From contig JAPPKR010000158.1 of assembly GCA_028819835.1 (NCBI GenBank), positions 1 through 8,013 on the forward strand: a DNA stretch of 8,013 nucleotides, written 5' to 3'. This document shows positions 1 through 6,992 of this stretch, in pieces. Every line of letters begins with the position of its first letter. Within the stretch, counting starts at the first letter, position 1. The stretch comes from a bacterium. Lineage in GTDB: Bacteria; Actinomycetota; Acidimicrobiia; UBA5794; ZC4RG35. The notes beneath the pieces are model-generated. The model was not told the DNA's origin. It ran no database searches and saw nothing but the letters and a program-made list of their open reading frames with translations. Made by a program: the position numbers and the translations under genes.

Positions 1-79
1 CCCACATCCCCAGCTTGCGGTGGTCTATGCCGGTTGACTCGTGCTGGTCGTGGTGGTCCATCGCAGCGGCCGCATCCAT
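1..79 (-). CDS. ctaE: Cytochrome c oxidase subunit III, N-terminal fragment (cut by window edge)
   Basis: The first 26 codons of a gene that runs off the left edge. Its ATG shares one base with the ctaD stop codon (TGATG), so it is the third gene of the oxidase operon and is probably translated by coupling. The peptide starts MDAAAAMDHHDQHE and continues STGIDHRKLGMW. A His-rich lead followed by a Lys-Leu-Gly-Met-Trp segment is the usual entry to the first membrane helix of short, five-helix subunit III proteins. Subunit III is a membrane subunit without redox centres that stabilises subunit I and its proton uptake. A second in-frame ATG lies six codons downstream and could be the real start. 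Identity rests on a short peptide plus operon position, but both agree; the number of helices cannot be seen here. Confidence 0.82.
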   Translation of the reverse strand, partial: MDAAAAMDHHDQHESTGIDHRKLGMW

Positions 80-2109
80 CAGGCGTCGTCCTCCAGCGAG
101 GAGTACCCGTCTCCCGACGGCTCGGAGTCGTCATGCTCATCGTGGGGCTCCTCGAGGGGTTCCATGCTCCAGCCGAAGGAGGCGGACGCCACCACCAGCA
201 CTCCAACGAGAATCAGGAGTTTCCCCACGAAAGAGGTGTGATAGATGATCCCCCATCCCACCAGGGGTATTCCCGCAGCCAGCAATATGGGGTAATAGGA
301 AGGAGCGGGAAGGTGGATGGGATGGGGCGGGTCTATCCCGGTCTCCATCAGGTCCGTGAGTGTTTCCTCCGCCTCCGGTCTGCGGACCGGCCTCCCCTCG
401 GAGTCCTCTGCGTACTTCTTGTGCCAGAAGTCGTCGAGTGAGGTGACCGTGGGCGCCACCCCGAAGTTGTATTCGGGGGTGGGATTGGGGGTGGTCCACT
501 CGACGGTCCGGGCGTCCCATGGGTCTATTCCCGAGGGTTCACCGTGTTTCTTCGACCTCCACCAGTTGAACATGAAGATCAGCACCCCGGCGGCGATGAT
601 GAAGGCTCCGACCGTCGCCACCAGGTTCCAGAAGTCGAATCCCGCCTCGGGCGGATAGTAAGCGGTCCGCCGCACCATACCCTGCAGGCCCAGCCAGTGC
701 ATGGGCGCAAAGGTGAGGTTGAAACCGGTGAACATCGTCCAGAAGTTGAGTTTCCCGAGCTTCTCGTTGAGCAGCCTGCCGGTCATCTTGGGGAACCAGT
801 AGTAGAGCCCGGCGAATAACCCGAACACCGACCCTCCGAACAGGACGTAGTGGAAGTGGGCCACGATGTAGTAGGTGTCGGTCTGCTGCCAGTCGGAGGG
901 AACCACGGCATGGGTCACCCCGGACAACCCCCCGATGACGAACATCGCCACGAATCCGATGGCGAACAGCATCGGGGTCGTGAATTTTAATCGACCTCCC
1001 CACATGGTGCCCATCCAGTTGAAGATCTTGACGCCGGTCGGAACCGCGATGGTCATGGTTGACAACCCGAAGGCGGCCTGGGCCACCGGGCTGATCCCGG
1101 AGGCGAACATGTGGTGGGCCCACACTCCGAATCCCAGGAAGGCGATGGCCGCTCCGGCGAAGACCACCGCCGCGTATCCGAAGAGGGGCTTCTTGCTGAA
1201 CACCGGTAGGACCTCGGAGACGATCCCCATCGCCGGGAGGATCAGGATGTAGACCTCGGGATGGCCGAACAGCCAGAACAGATGCTGCCAGAGTATGGGA
1301 TCGCCACCGGCCTCTGCTACGAAGAACAGGCTCCCGAACTGACGGTCGAAAGTCACCATGAAGAGGGCGATGGCGATGATGGGAAGGGAGAACAGAAGGA
1401 GGAGGGCGACCACCAGGCTCATCCATACAAACACCGGCATCCGGAGCAGCCGCATACCCAGGGCGCGCATGTTGAAGATGGTGACGATGAAGTTGACCGA
1501 CGAGATAAGGGAGGCCAACCCCAGGAATTGGACGCCCAGCGCCCAATAGTCCATGGCCGTGCCGGGTGAGTAGAAGGGCCCGGCGTTCGGTTGATATCCG
1601 AACCAACCGCCATCCGGCATCCCCCCCAGTACGGTGTTGTCCGCCGGATCCAGGTTCCCCGACACTCCTTCTACGCCGGCGGGCGCTGCCGGGTCGCTGA
1701 AAACCAGCACGGAGTAGAGAAAGATTCCCGCGAACAGGAAGATCCACCAGGACAGGGCGTTCATCCGGGGGAAGGCCACGTCTCGGGCGCCGATCATCAG
1801 CGGGAGGAGATAGTTGATGAAGGCTGCCGAGATCGGCATGACGAACAGGAACACCATGGTGGTCCCGTGCATGGTGAAGGCCGCGTTGTATTCGGCGGCG
1901 GTCAGGAAGGTGTTGTCGGCTGACGAGAGCTGGATTCGCAGTAAAAGCGCCTCCAGGCCTCCGACCAGAAAGAAGATGAACGCCGCATAGCCGTACATGA
2001 TCCCGATCTTCTTGTGATCGGCGGTGGTGATCCACCCCCAGAATCCCGTGGTGGAGCGGGGTCTGCGGAAGATGGTTGTGGCGGGGCGGCGCTCGGCGGT
2101 GGCGGTCAT
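79..2109 (-). CDS. ctaD: Cytochrome c oxidase subunit I (A-type haem-copper oxidase, extended C-terminus)
   Basis: Catalytic subunit of the aerobic terminal oxidase: it reduces O2 to water at the haem a3-CuB centre and pumps protons across the cytoplasmic membrane. The 676-residue protein has twelve core membrane helices (about 30-517). Visible ligands are His81 (haem a), the GHPEVY motif with CuB ligand His283, Glu285 and cross-linking Tyr287, His332-His333 (CuB), and His418 and His420 (haem a3 and haem a). Asp110 marks the D channel; Thr358 and Lys361 in VPTGVK mark the K channel. Glu in GHPEVY places it in the A1 class. Two features lengthen it: a Gly/Asp/Pro-rich outer loop at about 139-175, and a C-terminal part with two more helices (about 604-624 and 627-646) followed by an acidic tail. 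The ATG has GGAG eight bases upstream. It lies 73 bases after ctaC and overlaps ctaE by one base. Confidence 0.98.
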   Translation of the reverse strand: MTATAERRPATTIFRRPRSTTGFWGWITTADHKKIGIMYGYAAFIFFLVGGLEALLLRIQLSSADNTFLTAAEYNAAFTMHGTTMVFLFVMPISAAFINYLLPLMIGARDVAFPRMNALSWWIFLFAGIFLYSVLVFSDPAAPAGVEGVSGNLDPADNTVLGGMPDGGWFGYQPNAGPFYSPGTAMDYWALGVQFLGLASLISSVNFIVTIFNMRALGMRLLRMPVFVWMSLVVALLLLFSLPIIAIALFMVTFDRQFGSLFFVAEAGGDPILWQHLFWLFGHPEVYILILPAMGIVSEVLPVFSKKPLFGYAAVVFAGAAIAFLGFGVWAHHMFASGISPVAQAAFGLSTMTIAVPTGVKIFNWMGTMWGGRLKFTTPMLFAIGFVAMFVIGGLSGVTHAVVPSDWQQTDTYYIVAHFHYVLFGGSVFGLFAGLYYWFPKMTGRLLNEKLGKLNFWTMFTGFNLTFAPMHWLGLQGMVRRTAYYPPEAGFDFWNLVATVGAFIIAAGVLIFMFNWWRSKKHGEPSGIDPWDARTVEWTTPNPTPEYNFGVAPTVTSLDDFWHKKYAEDSEGRPVRRPEAEETLTDLMETGIDPPHPIHLPAPSYYPILLAAGIPLVGWGIIYHTSFVGKLLILVGVLVVASASFGWSMEPLEEPHDEHDDSEPSGDGYSSLEDDA

Positions 2110-2117
2110 GCGGAGAA

Positions 2118-2121
2118 CTCC
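2118..2121 (-). promoter_or_regulatory. Ribosome binding site of ctaD, inside a small inverted repeat
   Basis: GGAG lies eight bases before the ctaD ATG, a good spacing, and supports that start. The same bases belong to a perfect 5-base inverted repeat (CGGAG-TT-CTCCG, 2111-2122) that ends one base before the ATG. With only two bases between the arms it would have to open to about four pairs to fold, so any masking of the site would be weak. Confidence 0.55.
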
Positions 2122-2182
2122 GGCCTGGCGGCTGTCGAAGGGACTTTCTCGGGAACGGGTCGGGTCAGGTGCAAGTTTACGC

Positions 2183-3262
2183 TCACTTCAGGGTATCCAG
2201 CCAGGCGATCAAATCTTCTATCTCCTGGTGGGTGAGATCCAAGTTGGGCATGAAGGACCCGGGTTTGACCTTGGGGGGGTTGGCCAGCCACTCACGCAGG
2301 CCATCCGACCAGGACTGTCCCTCGCGGGGCAGAATGGCGCCGGCGAACACGCTGCGGGAAGCGAAGTGGGTGAGATTCGGCCCGTTGAAGAACTCGTCCG
2401 CCACCAGGTTGGTGCCCTGGTAATCGGGCCCGTAGTCAACCGTGTGGCATTGGGTGCAGCCTTGCTCCTGGAACACCTTCAACCCGGCCTCGGCCGGGCT
2501 CTCGGTGGCGGGCGGAACGGCGTATTGCTGCTGGTCCGCGACCCAGGAGTCGAAGTCGGTCTGGGTCATCGAGACCACTCGTGCCCTCATCAGCGAATGG
2601 GAGAGGCCGCAGAACTCGGCGCAGTGTCCCCAGTATTCGGCAGGCTCATCGGCCTGGAGCCTGAGCGTGGTTTCCTGGCCGGGAACCAGGTAACGCTTTC
2701 CCATCAGGTGGGGAACCCAATAGTTGTGAAGCACGTCGGCCGACGTCATATAGGCGCATACTTCACGGTCGATGGGCATCGCAAGCACGCTGGCGGACTC
2801 GATCCCGTGGTCGGGGTACCGGTACTCGAACCACCACTGATGCCCGATGATCTCCACCGGCATGGCGTCGTCGCCGCATTCGGTCAGGTCGAACACCCCC
2901 TGGATGGTCGGCACCGCGATCACGGTCAGTATCAGGGCGGGGATGATGGTCCAGGTGATCTCCAGCTTGTTGTTGCCGTGAATCTGGCGGGGGTCCTTGC
3001 GTCCTTCCCTGTCCCGAAAGAGGAGAACTATGAGGAGAATCCCTCCCTCGACCACCACGAATATGACCACGGCGATCCAGAACACCTGCCAGAACACCGC
3101 GTCGATCCTCTCGGCGAAGGGCCCGGCCGGCTCGAAGGTGGTCAGGGGAGCGTCCTCGATCTCCACCAGGCTGCAGGCGGCAAGGCCGAAAACCGTTAAG
3201 GCAACCAGCGATCCCCATCTGATGAGTGGTCGTATGAGCCGCCCCAGGTGCCGCCAGATCAT
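2183..3262 (-). CDS. ctaC: Cytochrome c oxidase subunit II with fused cytochrome c domain (caa3-type), lipoprotein
   Basis: Takes electrons from the respiratory chain through its own haem c, passes them to CuA and on to subunit I. Numbered from the ATG chosen here (359 residues): Arg-containing signal peptide with lipobox LAAC (Cys30, lipid-anchored), membrane helices at about 55-82 and 102-122 with Glu101 where the K-channel entry glutamate is expected, and a CuA cupredoxin domain with ligands His179, Cys214, Glu216, Cys218, His222 and Met225. A C-terminal cytochrome c domain follows, with haem motif CTQCH (269-273) and likely axial Met338. An in-frame ATG at 3310 would add 16 residues (MARIGKSRRR...). 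I prefer 3262 because the longer form has no ribosome binding site, puts 45 residues before the lipobox Cys, and would cover a promoter-like element. First gene of the ctaC-ctaD-ctaE operon, divergent from the ABC ATPase gene. The family call is near certain; the start is about 65% sure. Confidence 0.96.
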   Translation of the reverse strand: MIWRHLGRLIRPLIRWGSLVALTVFGLAACSLVEIEDAPLTTFEPAGPFAERIDAVFWQVFWIAVVIFVVVEGGILLIVLLFRDREGRKDPRQIHGNNKLEITWTIIPALILTVIAVPTIQGVFDLTECGDDAMPVEIIGHQWWFEYRYPDHGIESASVLAMPIDREVCAYMTSADVLHNYWVPHLMGKRYLVPGQETTLRLQADEPAEYWGHCAEFCGLSHSLMRARVVSMTQTDFDSWVADQQQYAVPPATESPAEAGLKVFQEQGCTQCHTVDYGPDYQGTNLVADEFFNGPNLTHFASRSVFAGAILPREGQSWSDGLREWLANPPKVKPGSFMPNLDLTHQEIEDLIAWLDTLK

Positions 3263-3324
3263 ATAGGCCAGATGATACGATCTGCGCCTGCTCTTCCCAA
3301 TCCGGGCCATCGCCGACTCATCAT
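3259..3324 (-). CDS. Possible 21-codon leader ORF coupled to ctaC
   Basis: A short frame opens with ATG ATG at 3324, five bases after an AAAGGG ribosome-binding-like sequence (3330-3335), and ends in TGA overlapping the ATG at 3262 by ATGA. Its 21 residues begin MMSRRW and end IIWPI. The AAAGGG site has no other well-spaced start: the ATG at 3310 lies 19 bases downstream of it. The layout is what a translationally coupled leader would look like and supports 3262 as the ctaC start. It resembles no family I know, and it may be chance in GC-rich DNA. Confidence 0.25.
   Translation of the reverse strand: MMSRRWPGLGRAGADRIIWPI
3272..3300 (-). promoter_or_regulatory. Candidate sigma70-type promoter of the ctaC operon
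   Basis: On the minus strand TTGGGA (3300-3295, four of six matches to TTGACA) is followed after exactly 17 bases by TATCAT (3277-3272, five of six matches to TATAAT). Transcription would begin around the A at 3264 or 3262, at or just before the ATG at 3262, giving a leaderless or nearly leaderless ctaC message. Leaderless messages are common in actinobacteria. The element was found by eye and conflicts with a ctaC start at 3310. Confidence 0.4.
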
Positions 3325-3332
3325 GTGAGCCC

Positions 3333-3371
3333 TTTCAGAGCGGCGGGTGTTGGCCGCTTGCTACGCTGAAA
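3333..3371. repeat. Nested inverted repeat between the divergent ctaC and ABC ATPase genes
   Basis: Inner arms AGCGGC (3339-3344) and GCCGCT (3353-3358) flank eight bases. Outer arms TTTCAG (3333-3338) and CTGAAA (3366-3371) are directly adjacent to the inner arm on the left but separated from it by seven bases on the right. All twelve arm positions pair. The right side overlaps a possible -10 element of the ATPase gene. It could be an operator or a hairpin with a bulge; function is not shown by the sequence. Confidence 0.35.
3359..3367 (+). promoter_or_regulatory. Possible extended -10 promoter of the ABC ATPase operon
   Basis: TGCTACGCT fits the extended -10 form TGN-TANNNT. A start 6-9 bases downstream would fall at about 3374-3377, right at the ATG chosen for the ATPase gene, again suggesting a leaderless message. 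No -35 box is visible at the expected distance, so support is weak. Confidence 0.22.
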
Positions 3372-3376
3372 ACAGG

Positions 3377-4387
3377 ATGGTGAATGACAATGGCCGGGCC
3401 TTGGTGAGCCTGGAGGATGTGGTCATGCACTACCCGGTCAGAATGGAGGGGATAGTGGGACGTCGGCGCCAGTTGAGAGCGGTTGACGGAGTGAGCTTTT
3501 CCATCTCCGAAGGTGAGGCTCTGGGGCTGGTGGGAGAATCGGGGTGCGGAAAATCCACGGTGGCGAAGCTGATGATGCGCCTGCTGACCCCTACCAGCGG
3601 TCGGGTTGTGTTCATGGGTCGGGACATCACCGACCTGGGGAGACGGGAGATGCGACCGCTGCGGCGCCACATGCAGATCGTCTTCCAGGATCCATTCGCT
3701 TCCCTGAACCCCGGTATGAAAGCCGGAGAAATCGTGGCCGAGCCCCTGGTGGTCCACGAAGGGCGGCGTCCCGAGTCCGGGAGGGTTGCAGACCTATTGG
3801 AACTGGTGGGATTGCATCCCGGCGACGCCCGGAAGTATCCCCACGAATTCTCAGGAGGGCAGCGCCAGCGTATCAGTATTGCCCGGGCCTTGGCGCTGCG
3901 GCCCAAGCTTCTGGTGTTGGATGAGCCGGTGTCGGCCCTGGATGTCTCCATCCAGGCGCAGATCATCAATCTCTTGATCGAGTTGAAGCAGAACCTGGGG
4001 TTGGCTTATCTCTTCATTGCCCACGATCTGTCCGTGGTACGTCATGTGTGCGAACGGGTGGCTGTCATGTACCTGGGAAGGATCATCGAGTGGGGTGACC
4101 GGGAAGAGGTGTTCTACCGGCCCTGTCACCCCTACACCCAGGCCCTGGTGTCGGCGGTCCCGGTACCCGAGCCGTTCTCTCGGGAGGAACGGAGCCGCAT
4201 CCTCCTGGAGGGCGACGTGCCGAGTCCTCTCCATCCTCCTTCGGCTTGCCGGTTCCGGACACGGTGTTGGAAGGCGCAGGAACTGTGCGCAACCGAGACG
4301 CCCGTGCTGGAACGCCGCTTGGCCGGAAGCGGGAGAGCGGCCTGTCACTTTCCCGAGCAGGTGGAAGCAGTCAGAACAGGACCATGA
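3377..4387 (+). CDS. DppF/OppF-type ABC transporter ATP-binding protein
   Basis: Cytoplasmic ATPase that powers a binding-protein-dependent importer of the peptide/nickel/opine class, a class that also imports oligosaccharides. In the 336-residue protein: Walker A GESGCGKST (53-61), Q-loop Gln104, signature SGGQRQ (159-164), Walker B LLVLDEP (178-184) and H-loop His216. The C-terminal oligopeptide-type extension begins around HPYTQALVSAVP (251-262), and four cysteines (291, 297, 304, 323) sit in the pattern typical of this subgroup. Start choice is uncertain: ATG at 3377 gives the usual N-terminus but has no clear ribosome binding site; GTG at 3347 would add ten residues. First gene of a plus-strand operon, overlapping the mutarotase-like gene by ATGA. 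No partner ATPase (DppD) or binding protein is next to it; DppB- and DppC-type permeases lie in the converging operon and are the likely partners. Confidence 0.95.
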   Translation: MVNDNGRALVSLEDVVMHYPVRMEGIVGRRRQLRAVDGVSFSISEGEALGLVGESGCGKSTVAKLMMRLLTPTSGRVVFMGRDITDLGRREMRPLRRHMQIVFQDPFASLNPGMKAGEIVAEPLVVHEGRRPESGRVADLLELVGLHPGDARKYPHEFSGGQRQRISIARALALRPKLLVLDEPVSALDVSIQAQIINLLIELKQNLGLAYLFIAHDLSVVRHVCERVAVMYLGRIIEWGDREEVFYRPCHPYTQALVSAVPVPEPFSREERSRILLEGDVPSPLHPPSACRFRTRCWKAQELCATETPVLERRLAGSGRAACHFPEQVEAVRTGP

Positions 4388-5313
4388 TCCGACTTCGAAC
4401 TGCCCATCTTGAGGTGAGGGTCGATGAGAACAAGGGAGCGGAGATCCTCTGGTTGGGCCGGCCGGGGGGGCGGAACCGTCTGGCTTGGATCGACTCCGAC
4501 TGGCCTCTGCGCGCCTCGGCCGGCGCTTCCTACTACTCCTCCGACCTCGATTGGCTGTCCGAACATCGGGGCGGGTGGCAAGAGATGTTCCCCAACGCAG
4601 GAGCAGGCTGCACGGTGGCGGGCGTCACCCACCCCGTTCACGGCGAGGCGTCCCTGGCGCCCTGGGAGATCTTGGAGACTTCGGGTGACAGCCGGGTCAC
4701 CCTTCGCTGCTACACCCACACCCCGTTGGTTCTGATCCGCAAGATGACTCTCGATCTGGAGAGCCCCCGCCTTCACCTGGAAGAGGAGGTCCATAATCGG
4801 TCGGACATGGTTTCTCACTATTTGTGGGGTCATCATCCCACCTTCGCGGCGCCGCCGGGCACCCGCATGATCATGAAGGGGGCCCGCCTGGAGGTCCCGG
4901 GGTTGGGGGTGCCCGAGGACGACCTGTCACCGGGAGGCCGGTACTCCTGGCCGTGGGTACAGGGCCGGGACGGCGAGCCGGTTGACCTGGGTGAGATGCC
5001 CCGCCACCCGGTGGAACGCTTGGCGTATCTCACAGAGGTTCCCGAACCGGCCTGCCACATCCAGCGGCCCGACACCGGAGACCGGTTGACTTTCCAGTGG
5101 TCGGCGGACGCCTTTCCCTATGCGTGGTTGTGGATAAACCGGCAGGCCTCGCGATTCCCCTGGTTCGGCAGGCTTAGTTCGATGGCGGTCGAGCCGGTGA
5201 ACGCCTGGCCGGCCGATGGGCTGGCTGCGGCCATGGACCGGGGACAGGCGCCGGTGCTAAAGGGTGGACGGACTCATAAGGCATGGCTGAGCGTGCGGCT
5301 CAGCGAGTTGTGA
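4384..5313 (+). CDS. Aldose 1-epimerase-like (galactose mutarotase fold) protein
   Basis: Likely binds a sugar or sugar-containing compound and interconverts its anomers; the exact substrate is unknown. The 309-residue length and all-beta, Trp-rich sequence fit the galactose mutarotase-like superfamily. Candidate active-site residues are His86 in HPVHGE, His150/His151 in WGHHPTF (general acid position) and Glu270 in AVEPVNAW near the C-terminus (general base position). It is not a close GalM: the motifs are in the right order but spelled differently, as in the uncharacterised aldose-epimerase-like groups. No signal peptide, so cytoplasmic. The ATG overlaps the ATPase stop codon (ATGA), indicating translational coupling and a link to sugar transport; an open frame upstream of this ATG is only the ATPase gene read in another frame. 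The lactonase gene follows after 16 bases. Superfamily placement is firm; enzymatic activity is inferred. Confidence 0.85.
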   Translation: MIRLRTAHLEVRVDENKGAEILWLGRPGGRNRLAWIDSDWPLRASAGASYYSSDLDWLSEHRGGWQEMFPNAGAGCTVAGVTHPVHGEASLAPWEILETSGDSRVTLRCYTHTPLVLIRKMTLDLESPRLHLEEEVHNRSDMVSHYLWGHHPTFAAPPGTRMIMKGARLEVPGLGVPEDDLSPGGRYSWPWVQGRDGEPVDLGEMPRHPVERLAYLTEVPEPACHIQRPDTGDRLTFQWSADAFPYAWLWINRQASRFPWFGRLSSMAVEPVNAWPADGLAAAMDRGQAPVLKGGRTHKAWLSVRLSEL

Positions 5314-5319
5314 AAGGAG
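5314..5319 (+). promoter_or_regulatory. Ribosome binding site of the lactonase gene
   Basis: AAGGAG lies ten bases before the ATG at 5330, one of the strongest Shine-Dalgarno matches in the window. Two nearer ATGs (5320 and 5323) open a frame that meets TGA at once, so 5330 is the usable start. Confidence 0.6.
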
Positions 5320-5329
5320 ATGATGTGAG

Positions 5330-6172
5330 ATGAGCCAGGTAGAGGTTTACAGCGCCGGTCTCGACCATCCCGAATGCGTGGCGATCGACCCCGACGGCCG
5401 GGTCTGGGCCGGAGGAGAAGCGGGACAGATATATGTAATAGACCCCGAGACCCGTCAACCGGAAGTGATCTGTCAGTTGAATGCCATGGCCGCCGGCCTG
5501 GCCTTCGACCGCAACGGCTATTGCTTTGTCTGCAGCCAGGACAACACCATCGCCAGGGTTGCCGCTTCGGGCGAATGGGAGGTATTCTGCGACTCGGTGG
5601 ACGGTCGTCCCCTGCGGGCGCCCAACTTCCCGGCCTTCGGACCCGACGGGAGTCTCTACGTGTCGGGCTCCGGGGACTACCCGGGACCCACCGGGGAGAT
5701 CTACCGCATCAACCCCGGCGGCGAGGCCACGGTGTTCCACTCGGGTCCCTTCTATTACGCCAACGGGTTGGCCATCGATCAGGATGCCCGGTTTCTGTAC
5801 GTCGCCCAGACCGCCACCGACGATGTGGTACGGGTTCCCCTGGACGGATCGGGAACCCCTCCCGAGCAGGTGTGCGCCCCGGGGGCCCTGCTGCCCATGC
5901 CCGACGGGTTGGCTTTTGACGCCGACGGGAACCTGTACGTGACCTCATTCGGCGCCAGCGCCCTCGAGCGCATCCGCCCCGGCGGGGAAATTGAACTGGT
6001 GGCCCAGGACGAGCGAGGCCTGACCATGAACCGGGTGACCAACTGTGCCTTCGGAGGCCCTGACCTGGAGCAATTGTTCCTGGCCAACCTGGGAGGCTGG
6101 CACGTCTCAGTGATGCCCTCCGACACTCCCGGCCAGCCCCTGTTCCACCAGACCGCCGTTTCTCGTGGTTAG
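5330..6172 (+). CDS. SMP-30/gluconolactonase/LRE-family lactonase
   Basis: A six-bladed beta-propeller metal enzyme that hydrolyses sugar lactones to aldonic acids in the family's characterised members. The 280 residues show repeated propeller strands of the form DPDGRVWAGGEAGQIYVID, DGSLYVSG and DADGNLYVTSF. Predicted metal ligands fall at the expected places: Glu15 (HPECVAID), Asn145 (YANGLAID) and Asp192 (PDGLAFD), with Asn99 (APNFPAFGPDG) at the substrate-contact position. These correspond by order and spacing to Glu18, Asn103, Asn154 and Asp204 of human SMP30. There is no signal peptide, so it is probably cytoplasmic. It is the last gene of the plus-strand operon after the mutarotase-like gene and converges on the SDR gene. 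A lactonase beside a mutarotase and an aldose-type dehydrogenase suggests oxidative sugar catabolism. Some members act on other esters, so the substrate is open. Confidence 0.92.
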   Translation: MSQVEVYSAGLDHPECVAIDPDGRVWAGGEAGQIYVIDPETRQPEVICQLNAMAAGLAFDRNGYCFVCSQDNTIARVAASGEWEVFCDSVDGRPLRAPNFPAFGPDGSLYVSGSGDYPGPTGEIYRINPGGEATVFHSGPFYYANGLAIDQDARFLYVAQTATDDVVRVPLDGSGTPPEQVCAPGALLPMPDGLAFDADGNLYVTSFGASALERIRPGGEIELVAQDERGLTMNRVTNCAFGGPDLEQLFLANLGGWHVSVMPSDTPGQPLFHQTAVSRG

Positions 6173-6208
6173 AGAGACGCCTGGTTCGACCTCCAGCAAT
6201 CGAAGCCC

Positions 6209-6224
6209 TAGCGGCCTGCCGCCG

Positions 6225-6227
<3 letters not shown>
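6209..6227. terminator. Hairpin between convergent genes, overlapping the SDR stop codon
   Basis: TAGCGGC (6209-6215) and GCCGCTA (6221-6227) form a perfect 7-pair stem around a 5-base loop. On the minus strand the first TAG of the stem is the SDR stop codon. No T-run follows on either strand, so it is not a textbook intrinsic terminator, but its place between two converging operons suggests a two-way terminator or a message 3'-end stabiliser. Confidence 0.4.

Positions 6228-6991
<764 letters not shown>

Positions 6992-6992
<1 letters not shown>

Noticed and set aside
539..2035. A 498-codon open frame on the minus strand inside ctaD
   Set aside because: It is another frame of the subunit I gene; the translation is Arg/Pro/Gly/His-rich without domains, while the ctaD frame has every catalytic residue.
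2110..2182. Gap between ctaC and ctaD examined for a second promoter or small gene
   Set aside because: Apart from the ctaD ribosome binding site and its small inverted repeat I see no -10/-35 pair or coding frame; ctaC and ctaD are probably co-transcribed.
2024..3199. A 391-codon open frame on the plus strand opposite ctaC
   Set aside because: It lies antisense over a full-length CuA/cytochrome c protein, has no recognisable domain, and is a product of GC-rich codon use.
3851..4348. A 165-codon frame on the minus strand opposite the ABC ATPase
   Set aside because: No domain signature, and it lies wholly antisense to a canonical ATPase.
4246..4383. Upstream extension of the mutarotase frame by 46 codons
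   Set aside because: It overlaps the end of the ATPase gene in another frame; the ATG at 4384 gives a clean N-terminus and an ATGA overlap.
5320..5328. A tiny ATG-ATG-TGA frame between the ribosome binding site and the lactonase start
   Set aside because: The ATGs are too close to the AAGGAG to be used well; most likely chance.
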